From Candidatus Absconditabacterales bacterium (GTDB taxonomy: Bacteria > Patescibacteriota > Gracilibacteria > Absconditabacterales > Absconditicoccaceae): DNA of 64,000 nt. The stretch's first letter is position 1. Each line of letters begins with the position of its first letter. The translations under genes were made by a program, and so were the position numbers. Of this stretch, positions 1 through 11,923 are shown piece after piece. Location of the stretch: NCBI GenBank assembly GCA_023228925.1, contig JALOAF010000002.1, positions 1 to 64,000 of the forward strand, read 5' to 3'. Below the pieces are notes generated by a model. That model had not been told where the DNA came from. It worked only from the letters and a program-made list of their open reading frames with translations, and did not search any database.

Positions 1-55
1 AGCTGTTTTTCTATGATTTTCATGAATTGTTTACACTTTTTCATCTAAATATTGG

Positions 56-95
56 ATAATAATAAAGAGGGATACCCTTTATTATATCTTTTTTA
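56..95 (+). terminator. probable intrinsic terminator
   Basis: Arms ATAATAAAGAGGG and CCCTTTATTAT pair around an ATA loop with a two-base bulge and are followed by a short T run. It would end a gene lying left of the window. The bulge lowers certainty. Confidence 0.4.
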
Positions 96-145
96 ATGTG
101 TAAACCTAATTGCTGCAATAGTAATATAAAAAAGTGCTCAAAAAT

Positions 146-176
146 TTGACAAATAAAAAAAAACAATTAATATAGT
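146..176 (+). promoter_or_regulatory. possible sigma-70 type promoter
   Basis: TTGACA at 146-151 and TATAGT at 171-176 are separated by 19 bases, a slightly long spacer. They lie about 35 bases before the first gene. The -35 is perfect but the -10 is arguable in such AT-rich DNA. Confidence 0.35.
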
Positions 177-209
177 AATATAAAATTTTAATTTTTAACT
201 TTTATAAAA

Positions 210-1022
210 ATGAGCAAACGACAAACAGTTGGTCAACCTAATGTTGATGGGCTAAAGTATTCTTTATTAGAGCAGGAAGGTAAAAAAAATAGATATAGGC
301 TGTCTTGAAGAAATACAACAAATGAACTAATAACAGTATTGTGAACAAAAGAACATATCAATGAATATGTTTGAAAAGATATAATTTACATTAGCGAAGC
401 TGAAAAATTAGAATCAAAAATCAAAAAAAGCTCTGAAGCTATAAATAGGTTATTTCTAAGATTAAAAAAAGAGACCCCACTAAAAAGTGAAATAAACATT
501 TGGCAAACAATTGAATGAAAAAATATTATGTCAGAGTTCCTTAATGAAATAAATGATTCCAATACCATTCAATCTTTATTTAAAAAATTACAGCTTAATC
601 TTAAGGATTACAACTTAAAATTTTCTCATTCACCATTTATTTATTTTAGAGAAAAAGATAAACTACCTAGCCTTTGGTTTAATGTCAGCTTCATTTGAGA
701 AGATATTGTCAAAGAAAAAGAGGTAAAAAGAAAAACTCAAGAATCTGCAGAACAATTAAATAAAATATATTTAAGATTGAAAAATAGTGATTTATCTAAA
801 AAAGAAATTAACATTTATGCAGATCCAGAATGACAAAAAGTAATTACAGATTTTGTACAATGAACAACATCACAAAATTGACCAAAATTATTAGAAAAAT
901 TAAAAGATGAGTTATCTAAATATGGATTAAGTTTTTCTTATCCAGCATACAATTATTTTATCGAAGAAGTAAAAACACCAAATATTTGGTTTAATCTAAA
1001 AGAAATAAAAATTGCAGCATAA
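210..1022 (+). CDS. unknown protein with an internal tandem duplication
   Basis: 270 residues with TGA read as Gly; TAA stop. I do not recognise the family. The protein contains two related copies of about 90 residues (about 70-160 and 171-266). Copy 1 has NRLFLRLKKETPLKSEINIW and copy 2 has NKIYLRLKNSDLSKKEINIY; later LKFSHSPFIYF with PSLWFNV matches LSFSYPAYNYF with TPNIWFNL. There is no signal peptide or membrane segment, so it is probably cytosolic. The next gene begins 77 bases downstream on the same strand and encodes a nucleotidyltransferase-like protein, so the two could form a unit, but nothing in this protein proves a shared job. Confidence 0.7.
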
Positions 1023-1098
1023 ATAATATTTGTAACAACTATTGCTACAATACTCACAAAAAAACATGAGTAAAAATTATATTAATTCATAATAAAAA

Positions 1099-2283
1099 AT
1101 GAAAAAATGAAAAAAATATTATAAATCTATATATAAAAAGGTATTTACACAAAATGCTAAATTATTTTCTAAATATCAATATAGCTATACAGGTAGTGTT
1201 ATTTTATTTTGGACAATAGCATATCGAAAAAAAATTCCAGACGACTTAGATGTTGCATTAAATCGAAACAACAAAGGACTAAATGAGTTATTAGATTTTT
1301 ATGAGACATTAAAAAATAATAAACACACAAAAAATCTCAGCATAAAAACAGTTTTTAAACATACATATAAAATTAATAAACAAAGTATTCAAGTAAAAAA
1401 ATATGAACAAATTAATCCCAAAAATATAGATAAAAAACTTTTTGAAATATTATTAGAAAGTGGAAATTTAAGAATAAGTTATGATATTTTTTGAATAACT
1501 ACAGAGCTTTTCCCAGAAAAAAATGGAAATGGTCTTACTAACTTGTGAGTTATGAATAAGACAATACAATATATTACAATAAAAAACAAATCTAAGAAGT
1601 TACAAATACCAATGTTGAGCTATAATGCAATTGCTCAATGATATGCAATGAATTTTCTTAAAGAAATCGTATGGAATAATATTTATCGTTTTACTGAACT
1701 AAACAGTAAAGCTAAAGATTGAATGAGACTTTTTAGCATTATTTCTTTGTTAGAAAAACAAAAAGAAGATGCTTCTCCAAAATGAACACTAAATTTTATT
1801 AAAAATACAGTCAATGAATATAAAAAAATTCAAAAAAAACACAGATCAAAGTACATTGACAGTGCAATTACAGAATTTCCCCGAATTTATAAAATGATGA
1901 ATGAAATAATAAAAGAATATTACAATATCGTTAAAAAACAAAATAGTAAAAAATATACATTTACAAATTTTTACAAAAAATTATGAAACTATAAAAAAGA
2001 GTTAAACCAATACATTGGCTATTTACAAAATGATATGTTAACCATGCTAAAAAAAGATATTTTATGAGAAAAGTATATTATTTATGATATTGTAAAAAAC
2101 TTTTCAAAACAAAGCACAGTTTGTAGTGGTAAAGAAATAAAACAAATTACAAAAAATCTTTCAAAAATAAACAAACAAATAAAAAATGTTTGAATTAAGG
2201 GTAGAAATGAGTCTTTTGCTTATTTTTATGAAATGTACATGCTAAAAAATTTATATATTGCGCCAATAACAAAAATATTATAA
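1099..2283 (+). CDS. putative nucleotidyltransferase-fold protein (AbiEii/MNT-like)
   Basis: 394 residues, Lys-rich, TAA stop. Near the N terminus TGSV (31-34) is followed about 15 residues later by PDDLDV (47-52). This fits the hG[GS]...Dh[DE] active-site pattern of the minimal nucleotidyltransferase superfamily that includes AbiEii-type toxins. The rest is helical and Lys/Asn-rich without recognisable motifs. The fold assignment is an inference from this one motif; a toxin or antiphage role is only a possibility. The start is the first ATG of the open frame; no Shine-Dalgarno is visible. Confidence 0.55.
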
Positions 2284-2504
2284 TCATAAAATCCTAAACT
2301 CACAATAAAATTAATCAAAATTGTAGCTTATATTTCTTAAGTTTAACACATATTTAAACAAAAAGATGCATAAATTTTATTTTGAAATAAACAAAAAGTG
2401 TTACAAGCTTTATAATTTTTTAGTTCTATAAACTCACTTATTTATCTTGAAATAAAACAAGCAATCTTTATCAATAAATTCACTATTTAACTATTCCAAA
2501 AATC

Positions 2505-4934
2505 ATGAATAAATACAATCCAAAAGAATCAGAAAAAAAACGACAAGATTTTCGAGAAGAAAATAAAATTTACAATTTTGATTTAAGTTCAAAGAAGGAA
2601 GTTTTTAGTATAGACACGCCACCACCTACAGTAAGTGGAAAATTACATATTGGACATATTTCTTCATACACTCAAGCTGAAATTGTTGCTAGATACAAAA
2701 GAATGAAATGATATAATGTTTATTATCCAATGGGCTTTGATAACAACTGAATTCCCACAGAGTTATTAGTAGAAAAAGATCTAAAAATAAACATCAAAGA
2801 AATGGAAAGGAAAGACTTTATCCAAAAATGTTTGGAGGTAAATCAAAAATATATCAAACTATATAAAAATCTATGGCAAACAATGGGATTGTCTATAGAT
2901 TGGGACAAAACTTATAGTACCATTGATCCAAAAACTCAACAAATAGTACAACAAGAGTTTGTAAAATTATACAATAAATGACATATCATAGCCAAAGAAT
3001 TTCCTGCTTTATGGTGTACTAAACTTCAAGCCACAATAGCACAAGCAGAAACTGAGGAACAAGAGTTTGAGGAGTATTTCAATGATATAGAATTTAGTTT
3101 AGAAGATGGGACAAAACTCACTATTGCCACCACTAGGCCAGAACTACTTCCAGCTTGTAAAGCAGTTTTTGCTCATCCAGATGATACTAGATATCAAAAA
3201 TATTTCAACAAAAAAGTCATCACTCCATTATGAGATACGGTACCCTTATTAGCAGATGACAAAGCAAAAATCGACAAAGGAACATGACTTGTAATGTGTT
3301 GTAGTTATGGAGATGAAACAGATGTTTATTGGTTTCAAAAACATTGATTAGAAGCAAAAATCTGTATAGATAGATATGGTAAAATGCAAAACACTGGACT
3401 CGCAGAAATCGATGGACTAAAAGTAAATGAAGCCAGAACCAAGATAATAGAAATATTAAAACAAAAATGAGTAGTAAAAAATAGAACAAAAATAATCCAA
3501 TCCAAGTCTATCTCAGAAAGGTGAAAGGTGGCAGTAGAAATCATCCCAATCCATCAACGATTTGTAAATATATTAGACAAAAAAGATGAACTATTAAAAC
3601 AAAATGACAAAATGAACCGATTCCCTCAGTTTATGAAAAAAAGATCCAATGATCGAATAGAAAATTTACATCGAGATTGGAATATTTCTAGAAACAGAAA
3701 ATTTGGAATTCCTATTCCTGTCTGGTATGATATAAATAATTGAAATGTAATATTGCCATCAATAAAACAGCTTGAAAAGTGACCAGTAGATCCATCTGTA
3801 GACTTACCAGACTGATATACAAAAGAGCAAGTTAGATGAGAAACTTTAGTTTTGGACACTTGGTTTACTTCTGGTCTTTCTCCTTTGATAAATAAAAACA
3901 TTTTAGAAGAAAGAGGCTTTGATACAAAAGATTTTTTTCCAATGAGTATGAGGCCTCAAGCTCATGATATTATCAGAACTTGGCTTTTGTATACTACTTT
4001 GCACTCTTATCTAAGAGGTTGAGATGTTCCATTCAAAAATATTATGATGTCTGGATTTGTGATGGCAGAAAAATGACAAAAATTTAGTAAATCCAAATGA
4101 AATGCTAAATTTGATCCAGAAAATTTAATTAATCAACGATGAGCTGACGCAATTAGATATTGGACAGCAGGAAGTCAGTTATGAAAAGATATGTTATTTG
4201 AAGAAAATGAAATTAAAAATGGGCAAAAACTTGTTACAAAACTTCGAAATGCCTCTAATTTTGTACAAATGCTCGCTCAATGATTTGATCCCAAGCAAGA
4301 GTTTGGTACCGACAAACTACTAGCTACAGATCAACGAATTATAGCTAGAGCAAATGAAACTATAGAAAAAATGATAAAGTATTTGGACAAATATGAATTT
4401 GGGTTAGCAAAAATAGCTTTTGAAGAATTTTTTTGGGCAGATTTTTGTGATAATTATTTGGAATTAGTAAAACTTAGACTATACAAACCAGAATTATTTG
4501 AAAACGGAGAAGAAAAAAAATTAGCATGACAATGGACCTTATATCATGTTTTATTTAATATTTTAAAATTAATTGCTCCATACTTACCACATATTACAGA
4601 AGAAATTTACCAAAATTATTTTAAAAGTTTTGAAGATCTTGTATCAATTCATAAAACAGACTTTCCTACAGAAATTTTAAAAATAAACAATCAAGAAGAA
4701 CAAATAAAAGAATTTGATAAAATCAAAGAAATAATAGAAACAGTAAGAAAATTTAAAACAGAAAAACAAATATCAATGTGAGCAGAGTTAAAAAATCTAA
4801 CAATATCTTGACCAAAAATATTTTTGGAAACAGTGTCAAAATATTTAGACGATATTCTATGAGTCACAAAAGCGCAAAAAATAGATTTAGTAGAAAGTAG
4901 TGAAGCTATAGAAATAAAAATCGAAAGTTTATAA
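2505..4934 (+). CDS. valS: valyl-tRNA synthetase
   Basis: 809-residue class I aminoacyl-tRNA synthetase charging tRNA-Val. The HIGH region reads PPPTVSGKLHIGH (about residues 46-58), followed by YYPMGFDNNGIPTE with TGA as Gly. The editing domain TIATTRPELLPACKAVFAHP is present. The KMSKS loop appears as KFSKSKGNAKFDPEN. A C-terminal anticodon-binding part follows. Length is slightly short for bacterial ValRS (about 850-950). It stands alone on the plus strand, followed by a minus-strand unknown gene. Family assignment is secure. Confidence 0.96.
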
Positions 4935-4991
4935 ATTTTTCAAATCTATAAAGTTCATCAATTAAGTTTACAAAACTACAGCTTAATAAAT

Positions 4992-5429
4992 TTATTTTAA
5001 TACGAGCTCTCAAACTTTAATTTCTTCCAAAACTTCTTGAATCATGGACTGAATTTCAACAATAGCCATACTATAAATATTGTTAAAATTATTATCACTA
5101 ATTAACAAATAATTTAATTTATCAGAAGTTTCTTGTAATCAAGAGACCAAATTTTGTAGATCTAGAATGTCATAAAGTAATTTTTCATTATTTAAACCAT
5201 TTTTCAATTCTCAAAGATGAATTTTTATAGAAATAATATTTTTTACAACCAAATCAATAAATTCAGAACTTGTGTTCATTTTTTCTACAATACTAAGGTT
5301 GTAAGTAGAAACTTTTTCAGAATTGATTTCTAAAGCCGAAATCAGAGCATCACAAGTAGAATTAATTTTATCAATCAAAACATTGATTCTGTTGATTGAT
5401 TGAGGAGAAAGAGAATTTAAATTGTTCAT
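4992..5429 (-). CDS. unknown helical protein
   Basis: 145 residues, three in-frame TGA codons, TAA stop. The sequence is predicted to be mostly amphipathic helix with regularly spaced Leu/Ile (IDKINSTCDALISALEINS, DILDLQNLVSGLQETSDKL) and no signal peptide. It could form a coiled coil or helical bundle. No family recognised. The start MNNLNSLSPQSINR is the only ATG near the frame's beginning. It converges on valS, 57 bases away. Confidence 0.6.
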
Positions 5430-5705
5430 TTTATTGGGACTATAATATAAAAGTTTTGTTGAATTTGAGATATACTCAAATTATTTTACAAATATAATTA
5501 TAGCCCAATATTTTATTTTTACTAAAAAAAGAAACAAATCTTTTAAATACCTTATCTATAAAAAACAATAATAGTATAAAAATATTTACATATCAAGTTT
5601 TTTATTGTTTTTTGAAAACATTTAGTTATCAATCTACTAGCTTTTTTTAGAAAAAACTCTCTATTGATTTTAAAAATAAAAGAAATAGTCTTCAATAGTA
5701 AAATA

Positions 5706-6266
5706 ATGTTTTTATTTATACAATATAAAATGATAGTAGCTATTATTACTCTTATTTTGGTGGTTTCTTTTGTTTGAACTTTTTCTTTTTTTATATTTAA
5801 AGCTCTATTAAAACCCTCTAAAATAGCGCCATATGTTTGATCATTCAAAAGACATTTAGATTTGATGAAAAAACTAGAAATCAAAAAATGAGCAAAAATA
5901 TTAGATTTAGGCTGTGGAGATGGTAAAGCTCTTAGATTTTTTTCACAACAATTTAATATAAAAAGTTGTCATGGTTATGATTTAAATTTTTATGCTATAA
6001 TATATTGAAAAATATTAAATCTAATTTACTGACACAAAAACATCAAAATAAAACAATGAAATTTTTTAAAGGTTGATTTAAATTGATATGATTATATATA
6101 TGTATATTTACGAGCAAGCCAACTGGCTGACATAGAAGATTGGTTACGAAAAAACAAAAATAAAGACACTATTATTATATCAAATTCGTTTGAATTTGCT
6201 AAACACAAAGAATTTGATAGTATCAAAAACTTTAAAGACAAAAAAAGTATATTTTTGTATAAATAA
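5706..6266 (+). CDS. membrane-anchored class I SAM-dependent methyltransferase
   Basis: 186 residues. One hydrophobic segment (about 8-35) precedes a short Rossmann methyltransferase with motif I ILDLGCGDGK (65-74) and an acidic residue in GYDLN at the end of strand 2. Single N-terminal membrane helix, a PYVGSFKRHL linker and small size resemble the FAM173/ATP-synthase-lysine methyltransferase type, but the substrate cannot be read from sequence. ATG at 5730 is an alternative start that would shorten the membrane segment. Six in-frame TGA codons support the code. Confidence 0.75.
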
Positions 6267-6278
6267 AATTTATATAAT

Positions 6279-6328
6279 AAAAAAAGAGAAAACACTAAGA
6301 CAAATAATTTATGATTTTCTCTTTTTTT
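6279..6328. terminator. bidirectional terminator between convergent genes
   Basis: AAAAAAGAGAAAA pairs with TTTTCTCTTTTTT across a loop of about 22 bases. The A run at the left arm and T run at the right arm make it usable from both the methyltransferase gene (+) and the surface-protein gene (-). Confidence 0.6.
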
Positions 6329-6337
6329 TAATTATTT

Positions 6338-7267
6338 TTAGGCTTTTCTTCTAATAAATTTATATATAAAATATAATAAGACAGTTCAAACAATTACAGC
6401 TATAATGTTTTCTTTTGGTCAAACCACTACAGGCTTAACAGTCGGTTTGTCTGGAGTTGTTCAAATGGGTTCATTAATTTTTTCTGCTCCAATAAAATTG
6501 AATGTATAATTAATCTCTTTTCATCAATTATCTGGAATAAATTTCACAATATGTTCTCCATTTCTTGTCAAAGTAAAAGAATAAGACTCTGCTAACATTT
6601 TAACGGTAGCTAATTTATTAAAGTTTCAAGCATTATCATCTCGTAAAAACAATTCAACATTATCACTACCGTTTACAGCTATCCATTTTAATGTAACTGT
6701 ATTATCTTTTAAAGTATGTGATATGTTTGCTAAACTCATATCTGCTCAGGCTCAATGTGAATTTCCTTCAACACATTCATCTCATTGTCAATGAAGCTGA
6801 TCTCTCAACCTAAAACATAATTCATTTGAAACTTCTCATAAAGTATTAGCTGAATCTTTTGGAATAGATACCAAATAGTAAATATCATCAGAGTTTAGGT
6901 TGTCTGCTGTAGTTAAATTCATTGTAAAATTAGTTTGACCAGCTAAGTTTAAATTTGCAAAACTTTTTTCTTTCATAGATGAAATTAAAGTTGGTTCTGC
7001 TATAAGCTGATTTAATGTTTTTGGTCAATATAATAATGTATAATCTGTAATTCTATCACCAAATTCGTCTACCAAAACAGGAGATTTGATAGTAAGTGAA
7101 GACGAACTAATATTGTCTACAGTTATTGTATCTACATTTGGCCTATAACCAAACAAAATATTATCTCAAATATTGTTTAAATAATCTAAAATACTATCTG
7201 AAAAAGAAAAACCCAACAAAGTGAGAGCAAAGACTCATCATAAAACAAAGCTAATTAGTTTTTTCAT
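6338..7267 (-). CDS. secreted or surface-anchored protein
   Basis: 309 residues. An N-terminal signal peptide (MKKLISFVLGGVFALTLLGF, 1-20) is followed by a beta-rich, Thr/Asn-rich extracellular part. A Pro-rich spacer (TTPDKPTVKPVVVGPKEN) leads into a C-terminal membrane helix ending IYKFIRRKA. Signal peptide plus C-terminal helix plus basic tail is the layout of a wall- or membrane-anchored surface protein; a canonical LPXTG is not present. Several TGA codons fall in the signal peptide and body. No specific family recognised. Confidence 0.75.
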
Positions 7268-7383
7268 AATAATAAATTTTATTTATAAATAAATAATTTA
7301 TAATACTATAATTAAAAATATGTATTTTTTAATAGCATTTTCAACATTAAATCAACAAAAATCTTAAAAAAATGTCAAAAAGT

Positions 7384-7413
7384 TTGACAAATTTTATTTT
7401 TCTGATATACAAT
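7384..7413 (+). promoter_or_regulatory. probable promoter of thyA
   Basis: TTGACA (7384-7389) and TACAAT (7408-7413, within TATACAAT) are separated by 18 bases. This would give a 5' leader of about 85 bases before thyA. Confidence 0.5.
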
Positions 7414-7504
7414 GGTTATCACCTTTTAGTAGAAAAACACAATAATGTTGATTTTTTATATTTATTTGATACATAAAGAGTAGTTTATATTTTACCCAAC
7501 ATAC

Positions 7505-8371
7505 ATGAAAGCCTATCTAGATATTGTAAAAAACATACTAAACAACTGAGTTTTAAAAGAAAATAGGACTTGAATAGACACATTATCCATACCAGGAGTT
7601 TTTTTTGAGCATGATATGGCTGATGGTTATCCTCTTCTTACTACAAAACAAGTTCCCTTTAGGTTGATTGCTTCTGAATTAGAGTTTTTTATAAAATGAA
7701 TTACAGACAAAGACTGGCTAATCAAAAGAAATAATCATATTCGAGATGAATGGTGTTCTCCAGATAAAGTAAAATACGGACACGACCAAGAAACAAAGCA
7801 AAAAATGATGGAAGAAAGAGAGCTTTGACCAATATATTGATTTCAACGAAGGAATTTTGGATGAGAATACATTAGCCGAGACCAAGAATCTCAAAATAAA
7901 TGAATAGACCAATTAAAAAAAGTGGTAGAAACATTAAAAACAAACCCAAACGATAGAAGAATGATTGTAATGGCACGAAATCCTCAATTTTTACACAGAA
8001 TGGCATTACCTCCTTGTCATTATGGGTTTCAAGTTTTAGTGTCAAATGATAAACTACATTTATTACGAAACCAAAGATCTGTGGACACAATGCTTTGATT
8101 GCCTTTTAACATAGCTAGTTATGCATTATTACTACATTTGTTAGCTAAGGAATCATGATTAAAAGAATGAAAATTAATTGGTTTTTTGGCCGATACCCAC
8201 ATATATACAAATCATCTTGAATGAGCTAAAGAACAAATAAACAGAGCTCCATTAAAATTGGCAACAATAAAAACAGAAAACTTCACTTCAATATTTGACC
8301 GAGAATATACTGACACAATAATTGAAAATTATGAACACCAATGAAAAATTAAATTTGATGTTGCTGTGTAA
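7505..8371 (+). CDS. thyA: thymidylate synthase
   Basis: 288 residues. Methylates dUMP to dTMP using methylene-tetrahydrofolate. Diagnostic motifs are ELGPIYGFQRRNFGGEY, the active-site Cys in LPPCHYGFQV, the dUMP-binding RNQRSVDTMLGLPFNIASYA, and ADTHIYTNHLEG. Of 18 glycines, 12 are TGA and 6 GGN, a useful reference for native codon use in this genome. Length is slightly above E. coli ThyA (264). It supplies thymidine precursors alongside the class III ribonucleotide reductase at 15.3 kb. Confidence 0.97.
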
Positions 8372-8507
8372 TAAAATACTGTATAATAAAATTATAAGTT
8401 TTTAAAATTATAAATTAAAATAAATTGTACAGCAAAAAAACCTTTTTCTAATTAATTGAAAAAATAGTTTATCACAAAACTTTGCTCAAAAAAAACTAAA
8501 AACAGAT

Positions 8508-10046
8508 TTATCTCTCTACAAACATACTTTTACTCCTATATTGCATAGCTTCAGCCAAATGTTTAATTTCCAAATTTTCTACTCATTCCATGTCTGCAAT
8601 GGTTCTAGCAAGCTTTATAATCCTATGAACAACTCTAGGAGATAAGACTAATTTTTCTGATGCTGTAGATAAAAATTCTTTAATTTCATCAGATAGTGGA
8701 ATATACTTTTCAATATCATTACTATTCATGTCTGAATTGGAAACTATATTGCTACCAGCAAATCTTTTTTTTTGGATATGCCAAGCTTTTATAATTTTTT
8801 CTCTAATTGCTTGACTACTTTCTGATTTAACATTATCTAATAATTTATCTATATTTTCTCTAGGAATCTCTAAAATCATATCTATCCTATCCATCAAAGG
8901 ACCAGAAATTTTATTTTGATAATTTTTTACTTCATTGATACTACAAGTACACGCTCTTTCTGGATCTTTGTAATAACCGCATTTACAAGGATTCATACTT
9001 GCTACAAACATAAAATTAGCAGGATAATTTACACTACCAGACACTCTAGAAATACTAATATTTTTGTCTTCGATTGGTTGTCTAAGCACTTCTAATGTCT
9101 CTCTAGGAAACTCTGTAATTTCATCAAAAAACAAAACTCCTTTATGTGCCAAACTAACCTCTCATGGAGTCAAGTTTGATCATCATCAAACTATAGAAAT
9201 CTTGGAAGCTGTATGATGGACTTGTCTAAAAGGTCTTTGAACAATTAAGGGATGATCTTTATTTAATTTTCATACTACAGAATAAATTTGTGATACTTCT
9301 AAAATTTCTTGGAATCAAAGAGGTGGTAAAACACTTTTTAGAGCTTTACTCAACATTGTTTTTCCACTTCATGGAGCTCAAACCATAAAAATATTGTGTA
9401 AACCAGCAGCAGCAATGGACAGTGCTCTTTTTGCCAAAATATGTCATTTAATATATTCAAAATCCATATCAAAATTATATTGAATATTGTACAAACTTTC
9501 TACATCTTTTGATTGAGAAATAGTTTGTAAATCCTTTCAATTTACAAAATATCAAACCAACTGTAAAAAATTATCCAAAGGATAGATATTGATTCATGAA
9601 ATATATTCTAATTCATATAAATTTTCACTAGGAACAAAAAAATCTTTATATCATTTTTTGATAGCAGAAATAACAGATGGAAGTAATCCGTTTACTCTCT
9701 TGATGGTGCCATCCAATCATAATTCTCAAAAAAACAAATATTTTTCTAAATCCTTTTTGTGATCAATTTTTCATTCTTTTAAGAGAACTAATATCGCCAC
9801 CGCCATAGAAAGATCAAAAGAAGTCCCAACCTTTCTAATATCAGAAGGAGCTAAATTGAGAACAAACTTTTTGTTTGGTAGATCAATACCAACATTACGA
9901 AAAGTAGCTCTAAGTCTTTCTTTGGACTCCTTGATAGCAGCATCTGGAAGTCCAATAATCTCTATCCCTGGTAAAGATCTATTGGCATCAGCTTCTACCA
10001 AAATTTCATATCCTTCCAATCAAAGATTGGTAAATGTCTTTGTCAT
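8508..10046 (-). CDS. comM: YifB/ComM family Mg-chelatase-like AAA+ ATPase
   Basis: 512 residues. The N-terminal Lon-protease-like domain reads MTKTFTNLGLEGYEILVEAD then LPGIEIIGLPDAAIKESKERL. The AAA+ core contains a P-loop near 9355-9375 and the Walker B/sensor region GVLFFDEITEFPRETLEVLRQP. An Mg-chelatase C-terminal domain with a Cys cluster (NPCKCGYYKDPERACTC) follows. In naturally competent bacteria ComM is a branch-migration helicase acting on incoming DNA. An ATG at 10055 would add three residues (MVR); 10046 matches the family N terminus better. Confidence 0.92.
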
Positions 10047-10243
10047 TCGTACCATTTTTCATTCAAATAAGAATTAAATATCAATGTGTTTTTACTTATC
10101 GTTGTCAAAAATATCTTTTACAAAACAAAAATCAAGACATTTTTTGACAAAAAACAAAAAAAACTTTATCTAAAAGGAAATAACACATTAAACATCCTTT
10201 CACATAAAGTAAAAAACAAATATTTTTTATAAAAGAATCTATA

Positions 10244-11431
10244 TTAAATTACTCATAATTTTTTTCAAACCTTTTCAAAGGCTGATATAGCTTTATCCAA
10301 GTGATGAATCTCATGAGCTGCAGAAAGTTGAATTCTAATTCTAGCTTGACCTTGTGGAACAACTGGATAATAAAATCCTATTACATAAATTCATTCTTCC
10401 AAAAGATCTCTAGCAAAATCTTGAGAAAGTTTTGCATCATAAAGCATCAAAGCACATATGGCAGAAGCGGTAGGTTTTAGATCAAAACCGAGTCATTTCA
10501 TTTTTTCCATAAAATATTCGGTATTTTTATGTAATTTATCTTGTAGTTCTACAGTATTAGCCATCATATCAAAGACTTTTATTCCTGCTGCAGCTACCAA
10601 TGGAGGTATAGAGTTTGAAAACAAATATGGTCTAGAGCGTTGTCTAAGTAACTCTATAATCTCTTTTTTTCAAGTAGTAAATCATCCAATAGCTCATCCA
10701 AAAGCTTTTCATAAAGTTCAAGTAATAATTTCTACCTGTCATCTTATATTAAAATGTTCTGTTACTCCTCTACCTGTAGCTCAAACAACTCAAGCAGAAT
10801 GACATTCATCTACCATCACCATAGCATCATATTTGTTGGCAAGTTCTACTATTTTATCCATAGGAGCAACATTTCAATCCATGGAAAAAACTCCATCTGT
10901 AACAATTAACTTGAATCTAGCATCTTTGGCTTCTATCAGTTTTGCTTCTAAATCTTCCATATTTGCATTTTCATATCTATATCTTTGTGCTTTTGATAAT
11001 CTCACTCCATCTATAATAGAAGCATGATTTAGAGAGTCAGAAATTATTGCATCTTCTGCTCAAAGTAATGGTTCAAATATTCAACCATTAGCATCAAAAC
11101 ATGCTGCATAAAGAATTGTATCTTCTGTTCCAAAAAAATCAGATATTTTTTTTTCAAGAGTTTTGTGCAAATCTGTTGTTCCACAAATAAAACGAACAGA
11201 AGACATCCCATATCCATGTGTTTTCAAAGATTCTTCAACAGATTTTTTTAATTCTGGATGATTGGATAGCCCTAAATAATTATTAGCACAAAAATTTAGC
11301 ACAGTCTGGCCATTTTCAAGTTTAATCTCTGCATCCTGTGGTGAAACTATCACACGTTCCTCTTTGTAAAGACCAGCTTCTTTGATAGAGCTTAATTCCT
11401 TTTCTAAATGATTTTTGATATCTCAATACAT
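10244..11431 (-). CDS. kbl: glycine C-acetyltransferase (2-amino-3-ketobutyrate CoA ligase)
   Basis: 395 residues, the usual length (about 397). PLP enzyme of the alpha-oxoamine synthase family, interconverting 2-amino-3-ketobutyrate plus CoA with glycine plus acetyl-CoA. Seen: [46 protein letters not shown], and the PLP-lysine segment TGTLGKAFGGAIGG. It can link threonine to glycine, notable in a genome with expanded glycine coding, but no threonine dehydrogenase is in the window. Close homologues such as 8-amino-7-oxononanoate synthase share the fold; the N terminus and length favour kbl. Confidence 0.9.
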
Positions 11432-11510
11432 TTTTATATAATCAAAAAAATAAAAATATTATCATAAATAAAAAATAGTTTTTTATGTTTTGATTTCTAA
11501 TTAAATTAAT

Positions 11511-11804
11511 CTATTTTTTCTTGCTTACAAAATATCAAGTAACAAAAAAATATCCAATAGCAACTAAAATTAGACCACCAATAATTGTGCGCAAAATGTA
11601 TGCTCAAATAATCAAAAGAATAATTCACAAAATCATATAAATTTTTTCTTCCCATGTTGATTTATTCCACCAATTCCCAATTTTAGAAAAAATCTGTTTT
11701 GATTGAGCTTCTACTTTTTTAGCAGTTTCTTTTGCAACATCTTTTACTTCATCTACTTTTTTTTCAAGATCAACTTGTTTTTTTGTTGTTTTTTTAACAG
11801 CCAT
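11511..11804 (-). CDS. small membrane protein with a charged N-terminal helix
   Basis: 97 residues, TAG stop. The first 45 residues are Lys/Glu-rich helix (KKQVDLEKKVDEVKDVAKE). Two membrane segments follow (about 55-75 and 76-92), ending in basic VSKKK. Resembles small stress-type membrane proteins in layout only. It lies between hsp20 and kbl on the same strand. Confidence 0.65.
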
Positions 11805-11923
11805 TTTTATTTTAATATATAATAAAGAGTATAATTGTAAACATAATTAGTAATAATAAAGTATGAGCCAAGTATATATATCGAACCACAAATTTTACCT
11901 AACAAACAATAAACTATATCTAC

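Noticed and set aside
386-568. Minus-strand open frame opposite the first gene
   Set aside because: Antisense to a longer plus-strand frame with TGA-Gly and family-like internal repeats; hydrophobic composition is typical of a shadow of an Asn/Lys-rich gene.
2505-4934. valS and dozens of other genes as frameshifted pseudogenes
   Set aside because: All interruptions are TGA at conserved Gly positions; TAA and TAG never interrupt the conserved genes.
5552-5884. 110-residue minus-strand frame
   Set aside because: Overlaps the start of the methyltransferase gene; no motif and low-complexity Ile/Lys/Phe content.
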